Positions 42,073 through 50,193 of a stretch of 64,000 bases of DNA are shown piece by piece (positions within the stretch are counted from its first letter, which is position 1; each line of letters opens with the position of its first letter). This stretch comes from Aromatoleum buckelii (GTDB taxonomy: Bacteria > Pseudomonadota > Gammaproteobacteria > Burkholderiales > Rhodocyclaceae), in NCBI RefSeq assembly GCF_012910785.2, contig NZ_WTVH02000010.1:1736001-1800000 (forward strand), written 5' to 3'. A model generated the notes under the pieces. It made no database searches, was not told the DNA's origin, and worked only from the letters and a program-made list of their open reading frames with translations. A program made the position numbers and the translations under genes.

Positions 42073-43098
42073 TCAGCCGATCGTCCATATGTCGCCGCCG
42101 TGCAGCAGATCCGCGAGCCGCCCGCGCCCCTTCGCTTCGCGCGTATTTTCATGCAGCTGCGCGTTCAGCTCGTCGCAGGTCGGTTGGCGCACCGCGCGGA
42201 ACACGCCGAGCGGCACTGGGAGCTCCGGAGACTCGAACTGCGACAGGAAGAACGCGAGCCCGCTGTGCATCGCATGCTCGTCATGCACGACGAGCTCCGC
42301 TTCGCTCGCCACGCCGTCGCCGAGCGTAACGACCTCCGGCTCCATGCCGGCGAGCCGGATACCCTGGTCGGGGTTTTTCCCGAACACGAGCGGCTTGCCG
42401 TGCTCAAGCATGAGCCGCGCGTCGTCGCGCGTGGCCTTCTCGGTCAGCGCGTTGTGCGCACCGTCGTTGAACACGATGCAGTTCTGCAGGATCTCGACGA
42501 ACGCCGTGCCCTTGTGCGCTGCCGCGCGTGCGAGCACGGACGCGAGATGCGGCAGGTCGGTGTCGACCGAGCGGGCGACGAAAGTCGCACCGGCGCCGAG
42601 CGCGAGCGCGACCGGCGAGAACGGCCGGTCGATGCTGCCGAGCGGCGTGCTCTTGGTCTTCTTGCCCATTTCTGAAGTCGGCGAATACTGGCCTTTCGTC
42701 AGGCCGTAGATGCGGTTGTTGAGCAGGATCACCTTCAGGTCGACGTTGCGGCGCATCGCGTGGATGAAGTGGTTGCCGCCGATCGCCAGCGCATCGCCGT
42801 CCCCGGTGACGACCCACACCGACAGCTCGGGCCGAGCGAGCTTCAGCCCGCTCGCGATCGCCGGCGCCCGCCCGTGGATGCTGTGCATCCCGTACGTGTC
42901 CATGTAGTACGGGAATCGGCTCGAACAGCCGATGCCGGAGATGAAGGCGAAGTTCTCGCGCGGGATGCCGAGCGTGGGCAGGAGCTTCTGGATCTGCGCG
43001 AGGACGGCGTAGTCGCCGCAACCGGGACACCAGCGCACGTCCTGGTTCGATTCGAAGTCTTTTTTCGTCAGCGCGACGGGTGCGGACATGTCGTTCAT
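42073..43098 (-). CDS. korB: 2-Oxoacid:ferredoxin oxidoreductase beta subunit (KorB)
   Basis: 341 residues. CPGCGDYAVLAQIQKLLPTL (about 24-43), GIGCSSRFPYYMDTYGMHSIHGRAPAIASGLKLA (in two conserved blocks, about 55-88) and the TPP-binding VTGDGDALAIGGNHFIHA (about 96-113) mark the thiamine diphosphate subunit. Together with KorA it oxidises 2-oxoglutarate (or another 2-oxoacid) to the acyl-CoA and reduces ferredoxin, the donor for benzoyl-CoA reductase. Last in the korAB unit. Confidence 0.93.
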   Translation of the reverse strand: MNDMSAPVALTKKDFESNQDVRWCPGCGDYAVLAQIQKLLPTLGIPRENFAFISGIGCSSRFPYYMDTYGMHSIHGRAPAIASGLKLARPELSVWVVTGDGDALAIGGNHFIHAMRRNVDLKVILLNNRIYGLTKGQYSPTSEMGKKTKSTPLGSIDRPFSPVALALGAGATFVARSVDTDLPHLASVLARAAAHKGTAFVEILQNCIVFNDGAHNALTEKATRDDARLMLEHGKPLVFGKNPDQGIRLAGMEPEVVTLGDGVASEAELVVHDEHAMHSGLAFFLSQFESPELPVPLGVFRAVRQPTCDELNAQLHENTREAKGRGRLADLLHGGDIWTIG

Positions 43099-43148
43099 GA
43101 TGATCTTCCTGTAACGGTGGGGCTCGTGGACGCGGTGCAGCGCGCGCG

Positions 43149-45056
43149 TCAGCTCAGTTCGAGGATGCGGTCATGGACTTCGCTGACCTTGAAGGGCTTG
43201 CCCTGCACCTTGTTCATCGGCACGACCTCGCGCAGGTAGCGTTCGCACAGCAGCTTCGAGAGTTGCCCCATGTTGAGTTCCGGCACCAGCACGGTCTTGT
43301 AGCGCCCGAGCAGCTCGCCGAGGTCCGGCGGCAGCGGATTCAGGTGACGCAGATGCACGTGCGCGACCGAGCGACCGTCAGCCTCCGCCTTTTCGCGCGC
43401 CTGCGCGATCGTGCCGTAGGTGCTGCCCCAGCCGATGACGAGCAGGTCGCCGGACGCCGGCCCCTCGATCGTCGTCGGCGGGATGTCCTGCGCGGTGCCA
43501 GCCACTTTCGCGGCGCGCACTTCGACCATGCGCTGGTGGTTCAGCGGATCGTGCGAGATGTTGCCGCTGAGGAAGTCCTTTTCCAGGCCGCCGACGCGGT
43601 GCTCCATGCCCGGCGTGCCGGGGCGCACCCAAGGGCGCGCGAGGTTTTCGTCGCGCGCATACGGCTGGAAGCCTTCAGGATCGGTGCGGTAGCTCACCTC
43701 GACTTTCGGCAGGCTCGCGACGTCGGGAATCCGCCACGGCTCGGCAGCGTTCGCGATGCCCCCGTCGGTCAGGAGGATCACCGGCGTCATGTACTTGACC
43801 GCGATGCGAAACGCCTCGATCGCGCAGTCGAAGCAGTCGGAGGGCGAGCGCGCGGCGATGACCGGGATCGGGCATTCGCCGTTGCGCCCGTAGATCGCCT
43901 GCAGCAGGTCGGACTGCTCGATCTTCGTCGGCAGGCCGGTCGACGGGCCGCCGCGCTGCACGTTCACGATCACCAGCGGCAGCTCCAGCATCACCGCGAG
44001 GCCCATCGCTTCGGTCTTCAGCGCCATGCCGGGGCCGGACGTCGTCGTCAGCCCGAGCGCGCCGCCGTAGGCCGCGCCGATCGTCGAGCAGATGCCGGCG
44101 ATCTCGTCCTCGGCCTGATAGGTCGTGACGTCGAAATGCTTCAGCGCGGACAGCTCGTGCAGGATGTCGGTCGCCGGCGTGATCGGGTACGAACCGAGGA
44201 AAAGCCCGACGCCGGACGACTCGGACGCGGCGACGAAGCCGAGCGCCGCGGCATGGTTGCCGGTGATGCTGCGATAGACGCCGGGTTTCGCCGCCGCTTC
44301 GCGCACCTGGTAGGTCGCGGCGAAGATCTCGGCGGCGTCGGCATACGCGAAGCCGGCGCGCAGCGCATTGACGTTGGCGTCGGCGAATTCAGGCTTCTTC
44401 GAGAATTTCTCGTAAATGTCGGCGATCTCGTCCTCGATCGGCCGGCCGTACAGGCACAGCATCAGGCCGAGCGCGAAGTAGTTCTTGCAGCGGCCGACTT
44501 CCTTCTTCGACAGGCCGGACTCGCGCAGCGCCGCCGCGGTCAGCGCCGAGATGTCGATCTTGAAGAGCCGGTAGCCGTCGAGGCTGCCGTCCTCGAGCGG
44601 ATTGCTCGTGTAGCCGGCTTTCGCCAGGTTCGTGTCGGCGAACGCGCCGGTGTTCGCGATGATGATGCCGCCGTGCTTGACGTCGGCGAGGTTCGTCTTC
44701 AGCGCCGCCGGGTTCATCGCGACGAGCGCGTCGGGCGCGTCGCCGGACGTGAATACCTGACGCGACCCGTACTGGATCTGGTAGCCGGACACGCCGAACA
44801 GCGTGCCGGTCGGCGCGCGAATTTCAGAGGGGTAGTCGGGGTGAGTCGCGAAACCGTGCCCGGCCTTCGCGACGGCTTTCGAGAATTCTGAACCGGTGAG
44901 CTGCATGCCGTCGCCGGAGTCGCCGACGAAACGGATCACGACGCTGTCGAGCGCCTCGACGACACGCTCGCGCAGTCGTTCCGTCCCCGACATGGCGTCG
45001 CCGCGCACCGCCTTATTTTCCCGTTCTCTTACGAATACTAGCTCCAGCTCGGACAT
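43149..45056 (-). CDS. korA: 2-Oxoacid:ferredoxin oxidoreductase alpha (gamma-alpha fused) subunit (KorA)
   Basis: 635 residues. An N-terminal gamma domain (VIRFVGDSGDGMQLTGSEFS, about 35-54; HPDYPSEIRAPTGT) is fused to the alpha pyrimidine-binding domain (ITPATDILHELS; YQAEDEIAGICSTIGAAYGGALGLTTTSGPG in adjoining conserved blocks; NVQRGGPSTGLPT). I take ATG 45056 since GAGGAGG lies 7 bases before it; the longer frame has no similarity. Such fused KorA proteins accompany KorB in Thauera-type benzoate degraders. In this window the genes lie beside phenol genes rather than next to the reductase. Confidence 0.93.
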   Translation of the reverse strand: MSELELVFVRERENKAVRGDAMSGTERLRERVVEALDSVVIRFVGDSGDGMQLTGSEFSKAVAKAGHGFATHPDYPSEIRAPTGTLFGVSGYQIQYGSRQVFTSGDAPDALVAMNPAALKTNLADVKHGGIIIANTGAFADTNLAKAGYTSNPLEDGSLDGYRLFKIDISALTAAALRESGLSKKEVGRCKNYFALGLMLCLYGRPIEDEIADIYEKFSKKPEFADANVNALRAGFAYADAAEIFAATYQVREAAAKPGVYRSITGNHAAALGFVAASESSGVGLFLGSYPITPATDILHELSALKHFDVTTYQAEDEIAGICSTIGAAYGGALGLTTTSGPGMALKTEAMGLAVMLELPLVIVNVQRGGPSTGLPTKIEQSDLLQAIYGRNGECPIPVIAARSPSDCFDCAIEAFRIAVKYMTPVILLTDGGIANAAEPWRIPDVASLPKVEVSYRTDPEGFQPYARDENLARPWVRPGTPGMEHRVGGLEKDFLSGNISHDPLNHQRMVEVRAAKVAGTAQDIPPTTIEGPASGDLLVIGWGSTYGTIAQAREKAEADGRSVAHVHLRHLNPLPPDLGELLGRYKTVLVPELNMGQLSKLLCERYLREVVPMNKVQGKPFKVSEVHDRILELS

Positions 45057-45361
45057 ACATTCCTCCTCGGGCAAACCGACGGCCTGTGTCACCGCGCACT
45101 CGCGGCGTCCCGTCGGCCACTGTGATTGCCTATCAACTGTTTGAAGTACACCTGTCTTGATCTTGACCAAGCGAAGCGAAAAACGCCGCGCCGGCGACGC
45201 CGGCGCCTCTGTCGCGCAGCGACCGTTGCGTACGGAGAATCGGGTCCCAGTTGAACCAGCGCAGCGCCAAGAGCCGCGCGCTCCTCGAAACACCCGTTCG
45301 GAAGATCGAGCCAGCGCGCACTGAAACAAATTTGTTCAGCGGTCTCCAGGAGTTCTCCAAT
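45057..45361. other. Intergenic stretch between CBS gene and korA
   Basis: About 300 bases holding the korA leader and a short GC-rich inverted stretch (CGCCGGCGACGCCGGCG, about 45189-45205). No gene is supported. Confidence 0.45.
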
Positions 45362-46060
45362 TCATTTCTTCCTTTTCTTCGACTGGACCTCTTGGCTCTC
45401 TTCGGAGACGCGATATCCGGCGGACCGGAGAGCAAGAACCACCTGAACCATGTCGTCGTGCTGGAATCGAAGAACCACACGCTTTTCACGGTCGGAATTC
45501 CCCTGTGTCAGGCAAATGTCGGCGATAGGATAGACGGCATAGACCACCGCTCCGGCCTGTTCGGCGACCGCTGTAATCCTTCCAAGCGTTCCGTGCCCGA
45601 TTTCGATCGGCGCCAAGGTAACTCCCGCCCAGCGCTCGAATGCTCCGAGGAACTGAGCCGAGAGTTTAAAAACCTCATTCGCGCTGATTACGCCGACCAC
45701 GCGCCCGACCACCTCTTCCTCATCGACCACAGGTAGCTGGGCATGGCCCAGCTCTTGTCCGATGAGTAAGCAGTGCTCGATGGTGTCGTCAGGCGACACC
45801 GTCACGGGGTTTCGCACCATCACGTCACGCACGCGCAGCCGGTTAACAAAATAGTCGAACTCATTCGGATCCTGGGTACGTGCGACGTGATCCGACGCCC
45901 GCAAACAGCTCGCACGGGTAACAAGCCCCCGCAGCCGACCGTTGTCCACGACCGGCAACGCATGCAAGTTCTTCTCCGCAAGAATGCGCTTCGCCTCCGA
46001 CACGAGCGTACCGCTGGTGACGGTAATGGGGTTCTTCTGCATCCAGTTACGAACCAGCAT
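45362..46060 (-). CDS. CBS-domain protein, paralogue of PpsC
   Basis: 232 residues: two CBS domains (MQKNPITVTSGTLVSEAKRIL, ALPVVDNGRLRGLVTR; then VRDVMVRNPVTVSPDDTIEHCL and VVGVISANEVFKL), then an ACT-like tail (APIEIGHGTLGRITAVAEQAGAVVYAVYP in pieces). It aligns along its whole length with the protein at 51645. In phenylphosphate synthase, PpsC with CBS domains stimulates the phosphotransfer. This second copy lies next to the aryl-CoA ligase and korA and could sense adenosine nucleotides for those enzymes or be a spare PpsC. Confidence 0.85.
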   Translation of the reverse strand: MLVRNWMQKNPITVTSGTLVSEAKRILAEKNLHALPVVDNGRLRGLVTRASCLRASDHVARTQDPNEFDYFVNRLRVRDVMVRNPVTVSPDDTIEHCLLIGQELGHAQLPVVDEEEVVGRVVGVISANEVFKLSAQFLGAFERWAGVTLAPIEIGHGTLGRITAVAEQAGAVVYAVYPIADICLTQGNSDREKRVVLRFQHDDMVQVVLALRSAGYRVSEESQEVQSKKRKK

Positions 46061-46105
46061 ATCCCCTCCTCATCTTCCCAGCGGCGTTTTCGCTCCCTCG
46101 CCCTA

Positions 46106-47413
46106 TCACGCGGTCAAGGCATCCCGCTCGACAAAGAAGCGCTTGGACTTCATCTCGAAACGCGGCAGCGTGTCGCGCGGCACGACGCGCACCCGGGGTC
46201 GGAATGAAAGCAGCGTGTCCAATTTCTCGGCGATGGCTTGAGCCAAGCTGGCATCAGCACCGTTCGCGAGCTCCACCTCCACTTCCATCTCATCCATGAA
46301 CTTCACCGTGCGCACCACGATGCGAAACTCGTCCACCTCTGTGAACTTTCGGATGATGTTCTCCACCCCGGCCGGAAAGACGTTGACGCCCCGAACCGTA
46401 ATCATGTCGTCAGCGCGCCCGACGATGCCGCCCTCGAAGCGCAGAAAAGTCCGACCGCATTCGCATTGATCAAGGTTTACCTGCACCACGTCGCCGGTAC
46501 GATAGCGAACGATCGGGAACCCCCAGCGGCCTAGGTTGGTAATGACTAGTTCACCGCGGTTGCCCGGAGGCACGGATTGACCCGTCTTCGGGTCGAGCAC
46601 TTCAGCGATGTACTCGCTTTCGATCAGGTGCGTGCCCCCGGGCTGGCACTCGCATTCAAAAGAGTGCGGGCCCACTTCCGAAGCTCCTGCGTGGTCGAAA
46701 CACTTGGCGTTCCAAGCTTCCTCGATGCGCATCTTGGTGGACGGAATGCTGGCGCCCGGCTCGCCCGCGTGAACGGTCGTGCGCAAGGGAATGGAGCGCG
46801 GATCGAAGTTGATCTCACGGCCCACTTCGGCAAGACGCAATGCGTAAGTCGGGGTGCAGGCAAGCACGGTCGCACCCATGTCGCGCATCAGTTCCAGCCG
46901 CTGCTGCGAGTCCCGCCCACCGCCAGGGATAAGCGTCGCGCCGATCTTGCGAGCCCCTTCCACTGCCCCCCAAAAACCGATGAAGGGACCGAAAGTAAAC
47001 GCTACGAACAGCCGATCTGCGGCGGTCACTCCCGCACCGGACAACACATAGCCCCAACAGGTACCCATCCAGTCCCAGCTCTCATTGGTGTCGAGCACCT
47101 TGAGCGGCAGCCCGGTCGTCCCGGAAGTCTGGTGTACTCGCACGTAGGCTTCGAGGGGATAGGTACAGTTGGTGCCGAAGGGGCGGTTTCGGGCCTGATC
47201 CTCCATGAGTTCGCTTTTCTTGGTCATCGGCAAGCGGGCCAAATCGGCTAGGGACTTGATATCTCCAGGGTGCACGCCAGCCGCTTTCCACTTTTTCGTG
47301 TAAAACGCATTCTTGCCCCAAAGCTCACCCATCATGGCCTGCAATTTTTGCAGCTGCAGCGCCTCGAGCTTTTCGCGCGGCATGGTTTCCAATTCTTGAT
47401 TAAAGTACGCCAT
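46106..47413 (-). CDS. Phenylacetate-CoA ligase-family aryl-CoA ligase
   Basis: 435 residues, PaaK type rather than the longer benzoate-CoA ligase type. The AMP-binding P-loop is HQTSGTTGLPLKV (about 94-106), followed by HAGEPGASIPS (about 215), SEVGPHSFECE (about 243), YRTGDVVQV (about 300) and GRADDMITVRGVNVFP (about 327). With the ppc genes upstream, activation of 4-hydroxybenzoate is the natural guess; phenylacetate or another aryl acid is possible. Starts 45 bases upstream of the CBS gene; AGGAGTGAG precedes ATG. Confidence 0.85.
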   Translation of the reverse strand: MAYFNQELETMPREKLEALQLQKLQAMMGELWGKNAFYTKKWKAAGVHPGDIKSLADLARLPMTKKSELMEDQARNRPFGTNCTYPLEAYVRVHQTSGTTGLPLKVLDTNESWDWMGTCWGYVLSGAGVTAADRLFVAFTFGPFIGFWGAVEGARKIGATLIPGGGRDSQQRLELMRDMGATVLACTPTYALRLAEVGREINFDPRSIPLRTTVHAGEPGASIPSTKMRIEEAWNAKCFDHAGASEVGPHSFECECQPGGTHLIESEYIAEVLDPKTGQSVPPGNRGELVITNLGRWGFPIVRYRTGDVVQVNLDQCECGRTFLRFEGGIVGRADDMITVRGVNVFPAGVENIIRKFTEVDEFRIVVRTVKFMDEMEVEVELANGADASLAQAIAEKLDTLLSFRPRVRVVPRDTLPRFEMKSKRFFVERDALTA

Positions 47414-47634
47414 TGACTCACTCCTCCCAAAAGTTCTGAAAAACCCCTACTCGACTTTGACGCGCACCTCGGACGGATCTGCGGGGCCAAGCAGTGCGCA
47501 CCGACAGATATCGCTGCACCTCGGCGCTATACCGCCGTAAACTCCTGGATGACGTTGTAAAACCAATAATCCACAGCGGAGCCATTTACCGGTATCTCCT
47601 CGGGGAAAAATATCGGCGTCATGGTTCAGTTTCC
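47414..47634. other. Intergenic stretch upstream of the ligase gene
   Basis: About 220 bases between the ligase start and the end of the DUF120 gene. No coding frame with similarity. No clear promoter boxes; the ligase may be transcribed from upstream. Confidence 0.4.
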
Positions 47635-48042
47635 CTAATAATCGCTAACATCAATCCGTACGCTGATCTGGTCGCCGTCATATATTCGAAGCGCACTGCG
47701 CAAGTGCGCAGGCGCGACCACCTCGAGTTTGTCGACTGGGTAAGTGTCGATCTCGGGAAATACTGCAGCCCCCCGCACTTCGTCCCCGAGCGAGAGCAGA
47801 AAACATTTGGCTCCGCAGGCCCCCGATTCAGGCGTGATGACGATGCCCTTCCCGGCGAGCAGGCGCCGACGCGCCCGCTCCCAACTGGCGCCTTGCATCT
47901 GCAGATTGAGGGTGCCCGGATAGGGAGCGAAACCAAGCTTGTCGCGAAACTCTCGCATCACCCACTCCATCTGCGTAAAGCCGGCTGCCTTATCGAGTCC
48001 TGAGCAAACCAGACCTTTCAGTTCCAGAATCTCTGCGCTCAT
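47635..48042 (-). CDS. DUF120 / CTP-dependent riboflavin kinase-like protein, second copy
   Basis: 135 residues from ATG 48042: LKGLVCSGLDKAAGFTQMEW, KLGFAPYPGTLNL, GACGAKCFLLSL, YPVDKLEVVAPAHLRSAL. It has the same pattern as the gene at 38249 and as archaeal riboflavin kinase. It stands downstream of the phenylphosphate carboxylase genes. UbiD-type enzymes need prenyl-FMN, so a flavin-supply or flavin-binding role fits. The glycine-rich first loop (GLDKAAG) is changed compared with GLGEGSF of the other copy, so catalytic activity is less sure. Confidence 0.7.
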   Translation of the reverse strand: MSAEILELKGLVCSGLDKAAGFTQMEWVMREFRDKLGFAPYPGTLNLQMQGASWERARRRLLAGKGIVITPESGACGAKCFLLSLGDEVRGAAVFPEIDTYPVDKLEVVAPAHLRSALRIYDGDQISVRIDVSDY

Positions 48043-48229
48043 CCAAGCAACTCCATCGACACCGCGCGGGCATTTGCTTCCGCCGCCGATGGCGGCCAAA
48101 TCTCGTCGAACCGGAAGCGGGTGCCGTGAGTAGAGCCCTTCAGTTCGGCCAGGAAGCTCAGCCAATCGCTGTATGCATGTACCCTTGGTGAGGAGTTCCC
48201 AGAGGAACCCCTTACCCTCCTGATTTATG

Positions 48230-48484
48230 TCACAGGTACTTCTGCGGCATCCGCTGAATTTCCTCCACCACCCGGATCGAGAACTTCTTATCCGAGAGCT
48301 GCCCTCGCCCCAAGCGCACCTGCAGCCGGTCTTCAAACTGCTCCAGCTCGGAGGACACCTTGCACTTCACGCGTTTGTATGTGTACATGTGCATGCCGGG
48401 GTTGAGCGTGCGCACCGTCAGCTCCAAGTCCTTGCCTTCACTCAGCTCGCCCAAGTCGTTGACGAAAACTTCCCATTGGTTCAT
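48230..48484 (-). CDS. ppcC: Phenylphosphate carboxylase gamma subunit-like small protein
   Basis: 84 residues (about 10 kDa) starting MNQWEVFVNDLGELSEGKDL, containing NPGMHMYTYKRVKCKV and ending RMPQKYL. The size matches the 10-kDa gamma subunit of the Thauera enzyme, and the gene lies just behind the two UbiD-like subunit genes. No known domain. ATG 48484 is chosen by an AGAGAGGAA ribosome site; the upstream frame is non-coding. Confidence 0.75.
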   Translation of the reverse strand: MNQWEVFVNDLGELSEGKDLELTVRTLNPGMHMYTYKRVKCKVSSELEQFEDRLQVRLGRGQLSDKKFSIRVVEEIQRMPQKYL

Positions 48485-48642
48485 TTTCCGTTCCTCTCTA
48501 TTCGCAAAAATGACTCCGCTTTCAAACCCCGCACCTCGGTGCGGTGCGGACGTTGAACATCCCATGAGGTTTCAGCCGTAGCAATTGGGGAGGGATGCAA
48601 ACCCTTCCAAATTTGCTGATGCGACAGGTCTGAAGGCCTGTC

Positions 48643-50103
48643 CTAATCAGTTGCTTTCCCCGAAGGAAAGCCGTAATCGGCCCAGTTGTTGACGACCTTC
48701 TCCTGGACGTCCTTGGGATAGACGTTCTTGAAGCTGACGAGCGTCGGCACGTCGTTCGTCTTGTCCCAATCGACCGGCCACAGGCAGTCGAACAGCACCT
48801 GCGAGCCGATCGAGTACTTGCGGTCGTGCGGGGTGGCGTGCGGGTACAGCGCCGTGCCGGTTGTGTTCTTGAACACATGGATACCGCGCTCCGGATTGCA
48901 GCGGGTGCAGAATGCGTGATAGACCTCGTTCCAGTTGTAGATGTCGGTTTGGTCGTCGACGACCATCACCATGTGGAACCAGGGGCCGAGCTTGGAGCCG
49001 AACGCGAGCTGCGCGATCTGCATTGCCACGCCGGAGTACGTCGGTTTCACTCCCACGATCATCATGTGGTGGGTGGAGCCCGGATGCATGTACACGCCAG
49101 TCACGGGAATGCCCTGACTGCGCAGCAGCTTCTCCAGCTCGAGACCCAGAGAGAACGAGCGCAGCAGCTGCCCCTCGTCCGTGGGTACGCCCATGTTGGA
49201 GATGGTCATGGTCGCGTTGTTGCGGTACGTGATCGCATCGACGCGGAAGGTCACGCGGAAATCGCGGCCGGAGGTCCGGTAACCGGTGTATTCGCCGAAC
49301 GGGCCTTCCTCGACCTTGTAGTCGGGCAGGATTACGCCTTCGATGATGATCTCAGCGTCCGCGGGCACTTCCAGATCGTTGGTCTCGCACTTCACGAGGC
49401 GCACGGGCGATTTCATCAGCATGCCCGTGAGCTCGGGCTCGGGGATCGGCGAGGGCGCACAAGCGGCCATCGCGGCAAGCGGCGACAGACCGATGGCAGT
49501 GGCGAACGGGCAAGCCTCACCTCGCGGCAGGTAGTACTCGGTCAGCGTCTTGCCCAGGTCGGAGAAGGGGAATACCGCTCCCGCCATGGTCCGCGAGTCA
49601 TACATCATCTGCCGGTACATGCCCCAGTTCACGTCGCCGCGCACCGGGTGCTTCGTGACGACCGCGTGCCAGGTCCCGACGTAACGGCCCCCGTCGCCGT
49701 CGTGCACGAGCGGCACGGGCAGCTTGCACAGATCCACATCGCTGCCGAGCAAGATGTTCTCCTTGCACGGCGCGTCTCGCCGATCCACAGTGATCGGTTG
49801 GACGACTTCTCCGTTGGTACGCGCGAGATATTCCTTGCCTATCTCCGGCAAAGTCGAGTTCGGGTCCATGCCAAGCGAGATGGCCATTCGCCGATAGGTC
49901 GCCAGCGGCGCGCCGAAGAATGAAAAACCCGGATAGTCCTTGATCTTTTCCATGAACGGCGCCGGTGCGCCCAGTTCGCAAACGCGCCGCACGATCGCGC
50001 CCGCCTCGTTGTCCCAGTCCACTTCCTGCTTAATGCGGACGCAATCGCCAGATTTTTCCAACGCCGCGATGTATTCGCGGTTGTCCTTCGGAATCGAAGC
50101 CAT
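48643..50103 (-). CDS. ppcA: Phenylphosphate carboxylase UbiD-like subunit (alpha by size)
   Basis: 486 residues (about 54 kDa) of the UbiD family. DWDNEAGAIVRRVCELGAPAP near the N-terminus, WGMYRQMMYDSRTMAG (about 176) with the conserved Arg, and EEGPFGEYTGYRTSG (about 285) with the acidic pair. The family enzyme carboxylates phenylphosphate at the para position to 4-hydroxybenzoate. I call it alpha because the Thauera alpha subunit is slightly larger than beta; the Greek letters could be swapped. ATG 50103 follows a GGGGAGACC stretch. The intact triad suggests activity. Confidence 0.82.
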   Translation of the reverse strand: MASIPKDNREYIAALEKSGDCVRIKQEVDWDNEAGAIVRRVCELGAPAPFMEKIKDYPGFSFFGAPLATYRRMAISLGMDPNSTLPEIGKEYLARTNGEVVQPITVDRRDAPCKENILLGSDVDLCKLPVPLVHDGDGGRYVGTWHAVVTKHPVRGDVNWGMYRQMMYDSRTMAGAVFPFSDLGKTLTEYYLPRGEACPFATAIGLSPLAAMAACAPSPIPEPELTGMLMKSPVRLVKCETNDLEVPADAEIIIEGVILPDYKVEEGPFGEYTGYRTSGRDFRVTFRVDAITYRNNATMTISNMGVPTDEGQLLRSFSLGLELEKLLRSQGIPVTGVYMHPGSTHHMMIVGVKPTYSGVAMQIAQLAFGSKLGPWFHMVMVVDDQTDIYNWNEVYHAFCTRCNPERGIHVFKNTTGTALYPHATPHDRKYSIGSQVLFDCLWPVDWDKTNDVPTLVSFKNVYPKDVQEKVVNNWADYGFPSGKATD

Positions 50104-50193
50104 GTTCGGTCTCCCCATCGTAGTTGCGTTCAGACAGCTGTCGAAAAAGCTGGCGCTCCTTTTACCGCCACGAGCTCCAGCATCAGTAAACCT

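Noticed and set aside
41736-42709. Overlapping + strand frames of 197 and 299 codons at 41.7-42.7 kb
   Set aside because: They read antisense to korB and through intergenic DNA, are Arg/Ser rich and match no family.
43173-44891. 572-codon + strand frame opposite korA
   Set aside because: Composition is Arg/Asp/His repetitive and it mirrors the high-GC korA codons; korA has full family similarity.
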